Part shown: positions 24,411 through 32,515 of the stretch, piece by piece
Layout of the letters: each line of letters opens with the position of its first letter
How positions within the stretch are numbered: the first letter of the stretch is position 1
Assembly: GCF_040732315.1 (NCBI RefSeq)
Contig: NZ_CP160388.1
Span: forward strand, 124,001 to 188,000
DNA: 64,000 bases
Origin: Oryzisolibacter sp. LB2S
GTDB lineage: Bacteria > Pseudomonadota > Gammaproteobacteria > Burkholderiales > Burkholderiaceae_C
Direction of reading: 5' to 3'
The notes under the pieces: model-generated
Told to the model about the DNA's origin: nothing
The model's input: the letters and a program-made list of their open reading frames with translations, nothing else
Databases searched by the model: none
Translations under genes and position numbers: made by a program

Positions 24411-24761
24411 CTATGCCTGCGGCGCAAACCGCGCATCGACATAGACCCAGGCATGGCCGCCCGAGGCCAGCGGCGCCCACACGCGCCGGTAGGCCGCCAC
24501 CTCGTACTCGTCGGCCTGCGCGAGCTCCTGGTCCGTGATCTCGAACACCGTCCCGGTGACGCGCGCCGTGGCGTCGCCCGAATGCCGCACGATGGGGTGG
24601 TGGGTCTTGCCGCTCGTGCGCACGACCTCGGGGTCGTCGATGGCGACCATGGACTGTTCGTAGCCCACCAGGGCATCGGGCCGGCCCTCGAGAAGTCGGC
24701 CGAAGGTGGCGGTCTGCACGTTGGCCTGCTGCAGCGTGCCGTAGGAGAAGAGAAGCGGCAT
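24411..24761 (-). CDS. Gamma-glutamylcyclotransferase/AIG2-like protein
   Basis: 116 residues. It opens with MPLLFSYGTLQQ, the YGTL nucleotide-loop motif of the cyclotransferase fold, and has a Glu in EYEVAAYRRV in the position of the acidic catalytic residue. Enzymes of this fold release 5-oxoproline from gamma-glutamyl amines or dipeptides; the actual substrate is unknown. The ATG at 24761 follows GGTCAC-free sequence with only a weak ribosome-binding site, but any longer start adds a low-complexity leader. Single gene. Confidence 0.85.
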   Translation of the reverse strand: MPLLFSYGTLQQANVQTATFGRLLEGRPDALVGYEQSMVAIDDPEVVRTSGKTHHPIVRHSGDATARVTGTVFEITDQELAQADEYEVAAYRRVWAPLASGGHAWVYVDARFAPQA

Positions 24762-24863
24762 GGGTGATTGCGGTGAAGTGAATAGCGGGGGCCATTGTGA
24801 ACCCGGCGCCCGCCTGTTCACTGTCGCGGGCATGTCGCCGTCCGGCGCCACCGGCTGATGCCG

Positions 24864-25652
24864 TCAGCGTGCCGGCATGGTCTGGGCGTGGATCGCCTCC
24901 ACGCAGCCGCGCAGCGCCGCCTGCAGGCGCTCGCGCTGCTGGCGGAACCTGCGCGCGGGCGCGGCCACGGCGATGGCGTAGCGCTCGGGCAGGCCCAGGT
25001 CCACCACCATGGCGATGGCCGATACGTCGTCGGCATGCTCCTCCTCGTCCATGGCCAGGCCGGTGCGGCGCACCTCTGCCAGCGCCTGCATGAGTCCATC
25101 GGTGCTCGTGAGCGTGCGGGCCGTGTGCATGGGCAGGCCAACCCGGGCGAGCCGGCTTGCGACCTGCGCGTCGTCGCGCGCGGCCAGCAGCGCCTTGCCC
25201 GGCGCGGTCGAATGCAGGGGCAGGCGCATGCCGGGCGTCGCGGCCACGCGCACCTCCTGATCGGACACCACCTCGTCGACGATCTCGACGAAGGCATCGC
25301 GCTCCACCCAAAGGTCCACCGTCTCGCGCGAATCGCGCGCCAGGCGCTCCAGATGCGGCCTGACCAGGGCGCGCGCGTCGGGCCGCATGGCGGCGGCCAT
25401 GCGCAAAAGGGCCGGGCCCAGGCCCAGCCGCCGGCCGTCGGTCGCCACCAGGCCCTCCGCCTGCAGCGCGGCGGCCAGCCGGGTCACCGTGGTGCGCGGC
25501 AGTGCCGCGGCGCGTGCGAGCTCGGCAATGGTCAGGCCCTGGGGCGCAGATTCGAGCGCGCGCAGCAGCGTGGCCGCGCGCGCGATGACCTGGCGGCTGT
25601 CGCCGTCCTGCGATGGCCGGGCCGCCGCCTGCGAAATGGTGGGGTTCGTCAT
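24864..25652 (-). CDS. IclR-family transcriptional regulator
   Basis: 262 residues. A winged helix-turn-helix (about 20-80, VIARAATLLRALESAPQGLT, LPRTTVTRLAAALQAEG) precedes a GAF-like effector domain (about 95-260) with the family segment HSTAPGKALLA. It is divergent from the Bcr/CflA-type exporter gene across 76 bp, so that gene is a likely target, together with itself. The inducer is unknown. Confidence 0.92.
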   Translation of the reverse strand: MTNPTISQAAARPSQDGDSRQVIARAATLLRALESAPQGLTIAELARAAALPRTTVTRLAAALQAEGLVATDGRRLGLGPALLRMAAAMRPDARALVRPHLERLARDSRETVDLWVERDAFVEIVDEVVSDQEVRVAATPGMRLPLHSTAPGKALLAARDDAQVASRLARVGLPMHTARTLTSTDGLMQALAEVRRTGLAMDEEEHADDVSAIAMVVDLGLPERYAIAVAAPARRFRQQRERLQAALRGCVEAIHAQTMPAR

Positions 25653-25728
25653 AAAATAACCGCGTAATGGTTCCAGGTGACCACTGTACGGTCATTCTAG
25701 CGAACCCACCACCTCACATCCCCATTTC

Positions 25729-26943
25729 ATGAACAAAAGCAACGCCCCCGGCCCGGCGAACATGCCGCGCATCATCGGCATCCTGGGTCTGCTCGCGGCC
25801 TTCGCGCCGCTGGCAACCGACATGTACCTGCCCGGCTTTCACAAGATGGCCGAATACTTCGGCGTGGCCGAGGGCGGCATCGAGGTCACGCTGTCCGTCT
25901 TCTTCCTCGGGCTCGCGGTGGGGCAGGCCCTGTACGGCCCCCTGATCGACCGCTGGGGCCGGCGCGCGCCGCTGCTCGCGGGCATCGCGCTCTACATCGC
26001 CGCCACGCTGGCGTGCCTGGTCACCTCCGACATCCATCTCTTCACCGCACTGCGCTTTCTGCAGGCGGTCGGCGGGGCCGCGGGCATGATCGTCGGCCGG
26101 GCCATCATTGCCGACCTGCTCAACCCGCGCGAGGGGGCGCGGGCGCTGTCGCTGCTGCTGGTGGTGATGGCGCTCGGGCCCATCCTCTCGCCCATCCTGG
26201 GCGGCTTCATCATCACCGAGGCCGGCTGGAAGACCATCTTCATCGTGATGCTGGGCTTCGGCCTGCTGTGCGCGGTGCTGGTGTGGCTGCACATCCCCGA
26301 AACCCTGCCGCCGCAGCGGCGCCAGCGCCATTCGCCGGCCCATGTGCTGCGCATGTGGGGCGCGCTGTTGGGCGACGGGCGCTTCGTCGTGCCCGCGCTG
26401 GTCGGCGGCTTCGCCCAGGCCTGCATGTTCGCGTTCATCACCGGCTCGCCCTTCGTGTTCATGACGCTGCATTCGGTCAGCGCCCAGGCCTATGGCTGGC
26501 TGTTCGCGCTGATCGCCTGCGCGCTCGTGGTGTTCTCGCAGGTCAACCGCTGGGCCTTGCGCCGGGCCGAGCCGGGCGCGGTCATGGGCGCGGCGCTGGT
26601 GCTGAACCTGGCCGCCGGCCTGGGCACGCTGGCCGCGGCGGCGTCGGGCAGCCTGGCGGCCCTGCTGGTCACGCTGTGGCTGGCCATAGGCTCGCTGGGC
26701 CTCATCGGCGCGAACGCGGCCGCCATCGCCATGGCGGCCAGCCGCCAGTCCTTCGGCAGTGGGTCGTCGCTGATCGGCGTGGCGCAGTTCGGCTTCGCCT
26801 TCCTGGTCAGCGGCATCGTCGCCGCGCTGCAAAACGGCACCGCCTGGCCCATGACGGGCGCCATCGCCGCGTGCGGCGCGCTCGCCAGCCTGCTGTGGTT
26901 TGCGGCGCCGGCGCGCATACGCAAGGTCGCCGCCTTCGCATAG
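25729..26943 (+). CDS. MFS drug-resistance transporter, Bcr/CflA subfamily
   Basis: 404 residues with 12 predicted helices. The first helix carries LAAFAPLATDMYLPGFHKMA, the Asp-containing motif typical of the drug:H+ antiporter-1 Bcr/CflA group. Motif A appears as GPLIDRWGRRAPLL between helices 2 and 3. It should export hydrophobic compounds using the proton gradient. The IclR gene lies divergently 76 bp upstream and may control it. Confidence 0.92.
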   Translation: MNKSNAPGPANMPRIIGILGLLAAFAPLATDMYLPGFHKMAEYFGVAEGGIEVTLSVFFLGLAVGQALYGPLIDRWGRRAPLLAGIALYIAATLACLVTSDIHLFTALRFLQAVGGAAGMIVGRAIIADLLNPREGARALSLLLVVMALGPILSPILGGFIITEAGWKTIFIVMLGFGLLCAVLVWLHIPETLPPQRRQRHSPAHVLRMWGALLGDGRFVVPALVGGFAQACMFAFITGSPFVFMTLHSVSAQAYGWLFALIACALVVFSQVNRWALRRAEPGAVMGAALVLNLAAGLGTLAAAASGSLAALLVTLWLAIGSLGLIGANAAAIAMAASRQSFGSGSSLIGVAQFGFAFLVSGIVAALQNGTAWPMTGAIAACGALASLLWFAAPARIRKVAAFA

Positions 26944-26983
26944 CGGCGCAAAGGTCCTGCGCCGCGCGCGGCCTTGCCAAGAC

Positions 26984-27367
26984 TCAGCCGTGCCCCTGCC
27001 GCTGCGAAGTCGGGGCCTGGGACGGGGCGTCCTGCGGCGCATGGCGCGGCCCGAACATGATGATGGCCATGCCCAGCAGGCACACGGCCACCCCCACGCC
27101 GTCCGTGACCGTGGGCCGGATGGAATCAACGGCCCAGAGCCAGACGAGCGCCACGCCGATATACACCCCGCCATAGGCCGCATAGACGCGCCCCGCCGCC
27201 TGAGGGTGCAGCGTGAGCAACCAGGCAAAGGCCGCAAGGCTGAAGGCCGCCGGGACCAGCAGCCAGGCGCTGTGCCCCTGGCGCAACCACAGATAGGGCA
27301 GATAACAGCCCACGATCTCCGCGAGCGCCGTCAGGGCGAAGAGGGCGAGCACCTTGAAGAATTCCAT
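26984..27367 (-). CDS. YnfA-family (UPF0060) small membrane protein
   Basis: 127 residues, four helices. The start [20 protein letters not shown] and [20 protein letters not shown] are family hallmarks, with the conserved Glu in [15 protein letters not shown]. The C-terminal 18 residues ([20 protein letters not shown]) are a polar extension not found in standard members of about 108 residues. Some homologues are reported as SMR-like efflux proteins; function here is not established. GGGAAAAGG precedes the ATG at 27367. Confidence 0.9.
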   Translation of the reverse strand: MEFFKVLALFALTALAEIVGCYLPYLWLRQGHSAWLLVPAAFSLAAFAWLLTLHPQAAGRVYAAYGGVYIGVALVWLWAVDSIRPTVTDGVGVAVCLLGMAIIMFGPRHAPQDAPSQAPTSQRQGHG

Positions 27368-27443
27368 GCCTTTTCCCGTTGGGTGCAGCCATGAACCCGG
27401 CGGCGGCAAGCACAGGCGCTTGCCCACCCGCCACAGCGATCGG

Positions 27444-27800
27444 TCACGCGCCGGTCCATTTGCTGCGGAAAATGAAAAACACCGCGCCAAGAATGCAAAG
27501 ACCCGCCCACAGATAGTCGAGCTTTGGCGGCTCCTTCATGTAGAAGATGGCAAACGGCACAAACACCGACAGGGTGATGACCTCCTGAAGAATCTTCAGC
27601 TGCCCGAGCGACAGCTCCGCATAGCCGATACGGTTGGCCGGCACCTGCAGCATGTATTCAAAGAAGGCGATGCCCCAGCTCGTCACGGCCGCAATGATCC
27701 AGGGCTTGGAGCTCAGATCCCTCAGATGCGCATACCAGGCAAATGTCATGAAGACGTTGCTGACCATCAGCAGAAAAATGGATAGGCCAATCGAGCGCAT
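27444..27800 (-). CDS. DUF486 / DMT-like membrane protein
   Basis: 118 residues with four hydrophobic helices. The segments [29 protein letters not shown] and [19 protein letters not shown] are typical of the DUF486 family of small drug/metabolite-transporter-like proteins. Function unknown. It precedes the YnfA-like gene on the same strand (76 bp gap) and may share its transcript. No attC separates these genes, so they are not integron cassettes. Confidence 0.9.
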   Translation of the reverse strand: MRSIGLSIFLLMVSNVFMTFAWYAHLRDLSSKPWIIAAVTSWGIAFFEYMLQVPANRIGYAELSLGQLKILQEVITLSVFVPFAIFYMKEPPKLDYLWAGLCILGAVFFIFRSKWTGA

Positions 27801-27937
27801 TTGTTGTTTGTCAGTTGTCCAATGCCTGAAACGCCGGCGTCGTCATGGTGGAACGACTTGCCGCCGGCTGGCTGGTTCAGAGGGCGATTGTGCGCCCGCT
27901 GCACGGGCAGATCACCGCAGGCCCGGCCCGTCCCGGC

Positions 27938-28165
27938 CTATCTGCGCGCGTCATCCGTGCCGCCACGGCGCCCGGCGCGGGCGAATCCGATCGCGAACGC
28001 AGCCACGGCAACCAGCGGACCGAACATGAACGCCCCGGTCATCGCCGCCTCGATGGCGCGGTCATGGGTGTTGGACGACAGCAGCGACACCAGCAGGCCG
28101 CCGCCAAACGCCCCCGCGACATAGCCCGCAACGGCCCACAACATACCAAACCAGAATCGGCGCAT
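27938..28165 (-). CDS. Small two-helix membrane protein
   Basis: 75 residues starting MRRFWFGMLWAVAGYVAGAF; a second hydrophobic stretch is TGAFMFGPLVAVAAFAIGFA, with the linker LLSSNTHDRAIEAAM between them. I prefer the ATG at 28165 (GGCGG nearby) to longer in-frame starts, because the sequence upstream in the same frame belongs to the decayed gene described next. Unknown function. Confidence 0.7.
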   Translation of the reverse strand: MRRFWFGMLWAVAGYVAGAFGGGLLVSLLSSNTHDRAIEAAMTGAFMFGPLVAVAAFAIGFARAGRRGGTDDARR

Positions 28166-28347
28166 GGGTTGGTCCGCCTCATCGAATACAGGCATCAACG
28201 CGCCGCAACGAACGGCCACCGCAGACCCCGTGTATCCCGCCAGGCCGACTTCCTCGCCGCTTCCCATGGGGATGGACGCTATCGGCCGTTCTTGTCGTCG
28301 TAGACATAAACGAATGCTCCACGCTGAACTGCATTGCCAATGGTCAT
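28166..28347 (-). pseudogene. Frameshifted gene with two GxAVxRG..VYVYD-type repeats
   Basis: From ATG 28347 (AGGACA upstream) the frame reads MTIGNAVQRGAFVYVYDDKN-GR and stops. One base out of phase it continues IASIPMGSGEEVGLAGYTGS, AVAVRCGALMPVFDEADQP. The two halves resemble each other (TIGNAVQRGAFVYVYDDK against YTGSAVAVRCGALMPVFDEA), as in small proteins with two such repeats. A one-base loss near 28281 explains the break, unless it is a sequence error. Confidence 0.62.
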
Positions 28348-28776
28348 AGCCATTGTCCTGTTGCCGATTCTGGGGCCGTCAAGGCACACCCACACTGCCA
28401 ACCGGACACGCGTAGCGCAAGACGGAGGGCAGAGCACACAGACAGGCTCGATCGCCGGACTTGTCCTTCCTGCCCAGGCGCCTTTCAGGCGGCCCACGGC
28501 CGTGGTCGCCACAGCCGTGCCGTCGGGCGAGCTAGCCACCATGACGGCGAACGAGCCGATGCACGATCAAGAGCACCACAGGAGCCGTGACGAACACGGC
28601 GATGGCAGCGACAACCGCGGCCGCGGTGGGCATGCCGGCAGCAAATGCCAGCGTGAAGGCGAGTCCATTTACTGCGTCTACCGGATTGAGCAACGCAAGC
28701 AATCCCGCATTGTCTGGCGTGCCGGCGAACAAAAAGCACAACGAGAAAAACGCTGCGGCTGCCGCGAGGATGGAAA

Positions 28777-29887
28777 GGCGGTCTCAACTCCGAAGTGCAA
28801 CACCACTGGTTGATATTCAATGAATGGTAGCTGCGTTTTTCTCGTTGATGGCGGCCATGAATTTCTGGAACGCCTGATAGGGCGAGTCCCAGCCCAGCGT
28901 CTGCCTGGGCCGGTTGTTCATCAAGTCGGCCATGGAGTCCAGCGCATCCTGGTCATGCACGCTCAAGTCTGTGCCCTTGGGCAGCATCTGGCGCAGCAGG
29001 CCATTGGTGTTTTCGCAGCTGCCCTTCTGCCAAGGGCTGTGCGGATCGCAGAAGTACACGCGCATGCCCGTGGCCGCCGCGAGCTCCTTGTGCCGCGCCA
29101 TCTCCTTGCCTTGGTCGTAGGTGAGCGTCTGGCGCATGGGCTCGGCGATCTGGCGCAGCTTGTTGGTAAACGCGGCAAGCGCACTCTCGGCCGAGGCGTC
29201 GGGCATCTTGCACAGCAGTACCAGGCGGGTCGAACGCTCCACCAACACGCCCACAGCAGACTTGTTACCCGCTCCCTTGATCAGGTCGCCCTCCCAGTGG
29301 CCCGGCATCACGCGGTCATTGACCTCGGGCGGGCGCACATGGATAGAGACCATGTCGGGAATCTGCCCGCGCCTGTCCTGGCCCGCCGACCGGGGGCGGC
29401 GCGTACTCTTGCCCTGGCGCAGCAGCGAGATGAGCTGGCGACGCAGCTCCCCGCGCGGGTAGGCGTAGATGGCGGTGTAGATGCTCTCGTGGCTGGCGTG
29501 CATGGCCGAATCGTTGGGGTACATGCGCTTGAGTGTGCGGGCAATTTGCTGAGGCGACCACAACCAGCTGAGCATGGTGCTCACCAGGTACCACAGACAA
29601 CCATCGCCATGCAGTTTGGGCAAGGGGCGGGAGTCAATGCGTCGCTGCGTGCACAGGCGTTGGGCCACTGCGCTGGCGTAGCTGCCTTCGCAGGCATTGC
29701 GCCGCAGCTCGCGGCTGATGGTGCTGGGGCTGCGCCCTTGCAGCTTGGCAATGGCCCTGAGGCTCCAGCCCTGTTGGTACAGCGATGCCAGCGTCATTCT
29801 CTCTTCAGGCTGCAAGTGCGTGTATGTCGATCTCATTTGCGTACATTACCCCGGGTGCGGGTGTTGCACTTCGGAGTTGAGACCGCC
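28777..29887 (-). mobile_element. IS30-family insertion sequence, complete
   Basis: 1111 bp with 28-bp terminal inverted repeats at 28777-28804 and 29860-29887 (GGCGGTCTCAACTCCGAAGT at the left end), which match perfectly, and one transposase gene. No target duplication is obvious: the flanks are GGAAA and CACTG. It interrupts a small membrane-protein gene. Confidence 0.93.
28817..29836 (-). CDS. IS30-family transposase
   Basis: 339 residues. The N-terminal helix-turn-helix (YQQGWSLRAIAKLQGRSPST) recognises the ends. The DDE catalytic core (about 175-335) shows Asp in GHWEGDLIKG, Asp in LTYDQGKEMA and Glu in GSCENTNGLLRQMLPKG, the IS30 pattern. Full length and intact, so the element may still be active. 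Confidence 0.96.
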   Translation of the reverse strand: MRSTYTHLQPEERMTLASLYQQGWSLRAIAKLQGRSPSTISRELRRNACEGSYASAVAQRLCTQRRIDSRPLPKLHGDGCLWYLVSTMLSWLWSPQQIARTLKRMYPNDSAMHASHESIYTAIYAYPRGELRRQLISLLRQGKSTRRPRSAGQDRRGQIPDMVSIHVRPPEVNDRVMPGHWEGDLIKGAGNKSAVGVLVERSTRLVLLCKMPDASAESALAAFTNKLRQIAEPMRQTLTYDQGKEMARHKELAAATGMRVYFCDPHSPWQKGSCENTNGLLRQMLPKGTDLSVHDQDALDSMADLMNNRPRQTLGWDSPYQAFQKFMAAINEKNAATIH

Positions 29888-29931
29888 CACTGATTATTGC
29901 TGCTAAAACTTGCGAATCCATACGGTGAAGT

Positions 29932-29962
29932 GCCTAACGTCCGCTGGAATGATTTGTTAGGC
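29932..29962 (-). repeat. Shortened attC-like site at the distal end of the integron
   Basis: Read on the minus strand: GCCTAAC (RYYYAAC core), AAATCATTCCAGCGGAC, GTTAGGC (GTTRRRY core). The outer cores are perfect, but only 31 bp are present where attC sites need about 57 or more. The second stem arm is missing, so this site has probably suffered a deletion. Confidence 0.65.
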
Positions 29963-30631
29963 TGCACCGCTCTTGCGTCCATAGACTACATATTTGACAA
30001 TTTTCATTATTAAAAATAATGATACAGACAGTAGGATGTAGGAGATGATGGGAGCTAGAAAAGAGGCCAAAAATGCTCTGATTTGCATATTCTCGTTGCT
30101 TGCGCGTAGTTTCCCAATAAGTTTTCTGGCTTCTTGAAACTTGTGATTTGTTTGCTCATCCTGGAAATAAAAGCCATCTGGAATAAAGTCATGTCCGCTG
30201 CACGAGTACCCCCAGTTTTTGATGTCGTCCGCAAATGGGGATATTTCGCATGACGCAAAAGGATGGTCTTCGATTGATCTTGGCGGTAGGTTTAAAAATT
30301 TCTTGATGCCGCCATCAGTGGGAGGGAGAGTGATCGTTTTGCCATCGACAAACTTTATTTCGGAGTGCCCTAAGGTAACTATCGGGTGGTGAAAACCGCC
30401 TGCAAGTCGTGCGCCCCATAGTGTAACGGCGCCGTTTCGATGGAGCCAATTATCTGCGGTGTTCTTTGTGACGGAGAAGCTGTGGCAACTTATGTGTGAA
30501 TCAAACTCTTCGCAATTAATGACGTGGTGCCGTGAAAGGAGGACCTCTTCGTCGGCCAACCACCAACCAAATGCCAGCAGGGGAATTACAAGAACGATGG
30601 TTAATCGGATGTACTGCTTTTTATTAATCAT
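29957..30631 (-). CDS. Integron cassette 5: hypothetical membrane-anchored protein
   Basis: 224 residues, AT-rich compared with the chromosome. One membrane helix lies near the N-terminus (about 9-25, LTIVLVIPLLAFGWWLA) and one or two at the C-terminus (about 188-212). Between them is a domain of about 160 residues with four cysteines. GAGGGAAAA precedes the ATG at 30631. It lies between two attC sites, as a cassette should. No family was recognised. Confidence 0.75.
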   Translation of the reverse strand: MINKKQYIRLTIVLVIPLLAFGWWLADEEVLLSRHHVINCEEFDSHISCHSFSVTKNTADNWLHRNGAVTLWGARLAGGFHHPIVTLGHSEIKFVDGKTITLPPTDGGIKKFLNLPPRSIEDHPFASCEISPFADDIKNWGYSCSGHDFIPDGFYFQDEQTNHKFQEARKLIGKLRASNENMQIRAFLASFLAPIISYILLSVSLFLIMKIVKYVVYGRKSGAA

Positions 30632-30812
30632 TTTTCCCTCGATTGAAGCTTGTGCTGATTGGTTTAAGCCTAACGCCCTGAGTTCAGCCGACGCCGTAGG
30701 CGGTCGGCTGCGACGGAATACGAAGGGACTTCCCACTTCCGGGCGACGGCATCAAAGTGCCAAGATTGGTTTTGGAAGTCAATCTGAAACCCATGTTGAA
30801 AGGGGAAGTCCC

Positions 30813-31862
30813 ATGAGCGAGATTACACGAGTTGGGGTCGATCTGGCCAAGCGAGTCCTTCAGGTTCACGCCGTTGATGCCAGAGGCCAGCGCATCACCA
30901 GCCGCGCATTGAGCCGTGACAAATTTCTTGCCTGGTGCGCCCAGCTTGCGCCTGGCTGCATGCTCGCCATGGAGGCGAGCTCCAGCGCGCACCACTGGGC
31001 GCGCCGCCTGCGCGCCATGGGCCTGGATGCCCGCATCATTGCCGCCCACCTCGTCGCCCCCTACCGCATGCAGGGCAAGACCGGTAAAAACGATGCCAAT
31101 GATGCCGCCGCCATCTGCGAAGCCGCTGGTCGCCCGCACATGCACTTCGTGCCCATCAAAACAGTAGAGCAACAAAGCCTGCTGTGCGTGCACCGCCTGC
31201 GCGAAGGCTTCAAGGCCGAGCGCACGGCCTGCATCAACCGCATCCGCGGCCTACTGGCCGAGTTCGGCCTGGTGTTCCCGCAAAAGCCCGAGGCCCTGCG
31301 CCAGGCCCTGCCCGATGCGCTGGAAGACGCCAGCAATGAACTCGGTGGGATAGCGCGCATGGCGCTGCAGCGCGCCCAGGCGCAGTGGGCCGAACTCGAT
31401 GCCCACCTGGCCTGGTGCGATGAACGCATCAGCGCCCACATCAAGGCCGATGCGCAGGCTGCATTGGCGCAGCAACTCATGGGCGTGGGGCCGGTGGGCG
31501 CATCGGCAGCCATCGCCACCGTGGGCGACTTCAAGCAATTTCGCAACGGCCCACAGTTCGGCGCGTGGCTGGGCCTGACACCCCGGCAACACTCCAGCGG
31601 GGGCAAGAACAACCTGGGTGGCATCACCCGCCGGGGCGATATGTACTTGCGCACGCTGCTCATCCAGGGAGCCAAGTCGGTGGTGTGGACGGCGCACAAG
31701 CGCGATGACCCAGTCTCGCGCTGGGTACATGGCCTGCGCGAGAAGTGCGGCTGGCAGAAGGCGGCCGTGGCACTGGCCAACAAGAACGCCCGCATTCTGT
31801 GGGCCGTGATGACCAAGGGGCAGGCCTATGACGCGCGACACGTCAGCGTCAAACCTGGCTGA
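30813..31862 (+). CDS. IS110-family (IS1111 group) transposase/recombinase
   Basis: 349 residues. The N-terminal RuvC-like DEDD domain starts VGVDLAKRVLQVHAVD, with Glu in AMEASSSAHHWAR and the pair in KTGKNDANDAAAI. The C-terminal transposase_20 domain has LMGVGPVGASAAIATVG, FGAWLGLTPRQHSSGGK and the conserved Ser serving as nucleophile. A GGGGAAG site precedes the ATG at 30813. Intact. Confidence 0.95.
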   Translation: MSEITRVGVDLAKRVLQVHAVDARGQRITSRALSRDKFLAWCAQLAPGCMLAMEASSSAHHWARRLRAMGLDARIIAAHLVAPYRMQGKTGKNDANDAAAICEAAGRPHMHFVPIKTVEQQSLLCVHRLREGFKAERTACINRIRGLLAEFGLVFPQKPEALRQALPDALEDASNELGGIARMALQRAQAQWAELDAHLAWCDERISAHIKADAQAALAQQLMGVGPVGASAAIATVGDFKQFRNGPQFGAWLGLTPRQHSSGGKNNLGGITRRGDMYLRTLLIQGAKSVVWTAHKRDDPVSRWVHGLREKCGWQKAAVALANKNARILWAVMTKGQAYDARHVSVKPG

Positions 31863-32166
31863 ACCCCCGCAAGCGATTTTCTTTTAACCGATTTCTTGCC
31901 AGGCGTGATACCGAAGATGCTTTGAACAGGTCAGACCGGCGGTGAGACAAGCCCGACTAACTGTTTGTGGAGCCGATAGCGGCCACTACCACGGGAACGG
32001 AATGGGGCCTTACCGAGCGGTTCGTATCTGGGTCCGCACCACTGAAGCGGTGCAACAAGGCCGTCTGTAGATGTGCAGTCTGTTCCTCGTTTGCAGCATC
32101 GTCTCTTTGCGCCAACGTAGAAATACCGTCACCAAGGAATGTGGATGGCCTGCGCTTGTTGACTAT
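31863..32166 (+). ncRNA. Candidate guide (seek/bridge) RNA region of the IS1111-type element
   Basis: This 304-bp stretch after the transposase has no gene. In the IS1111 group the guide RNA is encoded at this place. CTAACTGTTT (31957-31966) is the exact reverse complement of AAACAGTTAG at the right junction with attC (32182-32191). Two 7-nt matches to the left junction are also present: TTCGTAT (32031-32037, antisense) and ACGGAAT (31997-32003, sense). RNA ends and folding were not determined. Confidence 0.55.
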
Positions 32167-32426
32167 GTGGGAAGTCCCTGTAAACAGTTAGACCCGATGG
32201 CCAAAACGGGAAACCCCAACTTGGCGACGGGCGCGAACTGCGAAAAAGCACTGCGCCACCGAGGCGACGCAACGCATGGAAAATGATAGCTGGTAGCGCT
32301 TGCTGCGAAAGCGCCAAAGGCCAAAAAAGCTTGAAACAAGCAAACCGCCCGCAGGCGAAGCCCAGCACAACGGCCAGCAAGGCACTGAATAGCGCCTGAG
32401 AAACTGAATGCCGTTGGAAAAAGCAT
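32163..32426 (-). CDS. Integron cassette 4: hypothetical small protein, paralogue of cassette 1
   Basis: 87 residues starting MLFPTAFSFSGAIQCLAGRC and ending APVAKLGFPVLAIGSN followed by CLQGLPT. It parallels cassette 1 (MLFQTAFTFSGATQRLTCRF ... WGFPVLAFGSN). The last seven codons lie in the inserted IS, so the original tail is lost. A repeat A copy lies inside the reading frame. The start lies 28 bp after the attC 3 core. No ribosome-binding site is evident, so it is not certain that it is expressed. Confidence 0.5.
   Translation of the reverse strand: MLFPTAFSFSGAIQCLAGRCAGLRLRAVCLFQAFLAFGAFAASATSYHFPCVASPRWRSAFSQFAPVAKLGFPVLAIGSNCLQGLPT
32280..32335. repeat. Dispersed repeat family A, copy 6, inside cassette 4
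   Basis: ATGATAGCTGGTAGCGCTTG, then GCGAAAGCGCC and AAAGGCCAAAAAAGC. It is absent from the paralogous cassette 1, so it was inserted after the two copies separated. Confidence 0.7.
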
Positions 32427-32453
32427 GGGCCAAATAAAGCGGATTTAAAGCGG

Positions 32454-32513
32454 GACTAACGAACTAGCTAAGCGGGCCGCCGTAGGCGGATCCGCTTGAG
32501 CGTCGGGTTGTGC
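32454..32513 (-). repeat. attC site 3
   Basis: 60 bp. Minus-strand cores GCACAAC and GTTAGTC flank a hairpin centred on CCGCCTACGGCGG, with flanking GCTCAAGCGGAT and CCCGCTTAGCT arms. Confidence 0.82.
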
Positions 32514-32515
32514 CG

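Larger units (their letters stand above)
28532..29921 (-). pseudogene. Small membrane-protein gene split by an IS30-family element
   Basis: Removing 28777-29887 joins two pieces into one frame. ATG at 29921 gives MDSQVLAAIISV, then SILAAAAAFFSLCFLFAG from 28776 leftward, to a stop at 28532. The rebuilt protein has about 93 residues: an N-terminal helix, LNPVDAVNGLAFTLAFAAGM, and a C-terminal helix VVLLIVHRLVRRHGG. The start lies 11 bp from a shortened attC, so it may be the last cassette of the integron, but no attC was found at its 3' end. No family was recognised. Confidence 0.78.
30711..32186 (+). mobile_element. IS110/IS1111-type insertion sequence in an attC site
   Basis: About 1.47 kb. 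Subterminal inverted repeats AGGGACTTCCCAC (30724-30736) and GTGGGAAGTCCCT (32167-32179) flank the transposase gene. Exact ends are uncertain by several bases. Insertion inside attC is the known behaviour of the IS1111-attC group, and subterminal rather than terminal repeats fit that group. Confidence 0.82.
30668..32193 (-). repeat. attC site 4, interrupted by an IS1111-type element
   Basis: The left part (30668-30710) has GCCTAAC and a stem CAGCCGACGCCGTAGGCGGTCGGCTG-like fold. The right part holds GTTAGAC (32187-32193), the matching outer core. Together they would form one attC of normal size; the insertion sequence lies between them. Confidence 0.8.

Noticed and set aside
26984..28165. YnfA-like, DUF486 and the 75-residue membrane protein as further integron cassettes
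   Set aside because: No attC cores or stems were found between these genes, and their GC content matches the chromosome.
27801..28303. Two plus-strand frames of 107 and 152 residues
   Set aside because: They are shadows of the minus-strand membrane protein and the frameshifted gene, with low-complexity translations.
31967..32191. Short plus-strand frame of 74 residues after the IS1111-type transposase
   Set aside because: It has no ribosome-binding site and lies in the expected non-coding guide RNA region.
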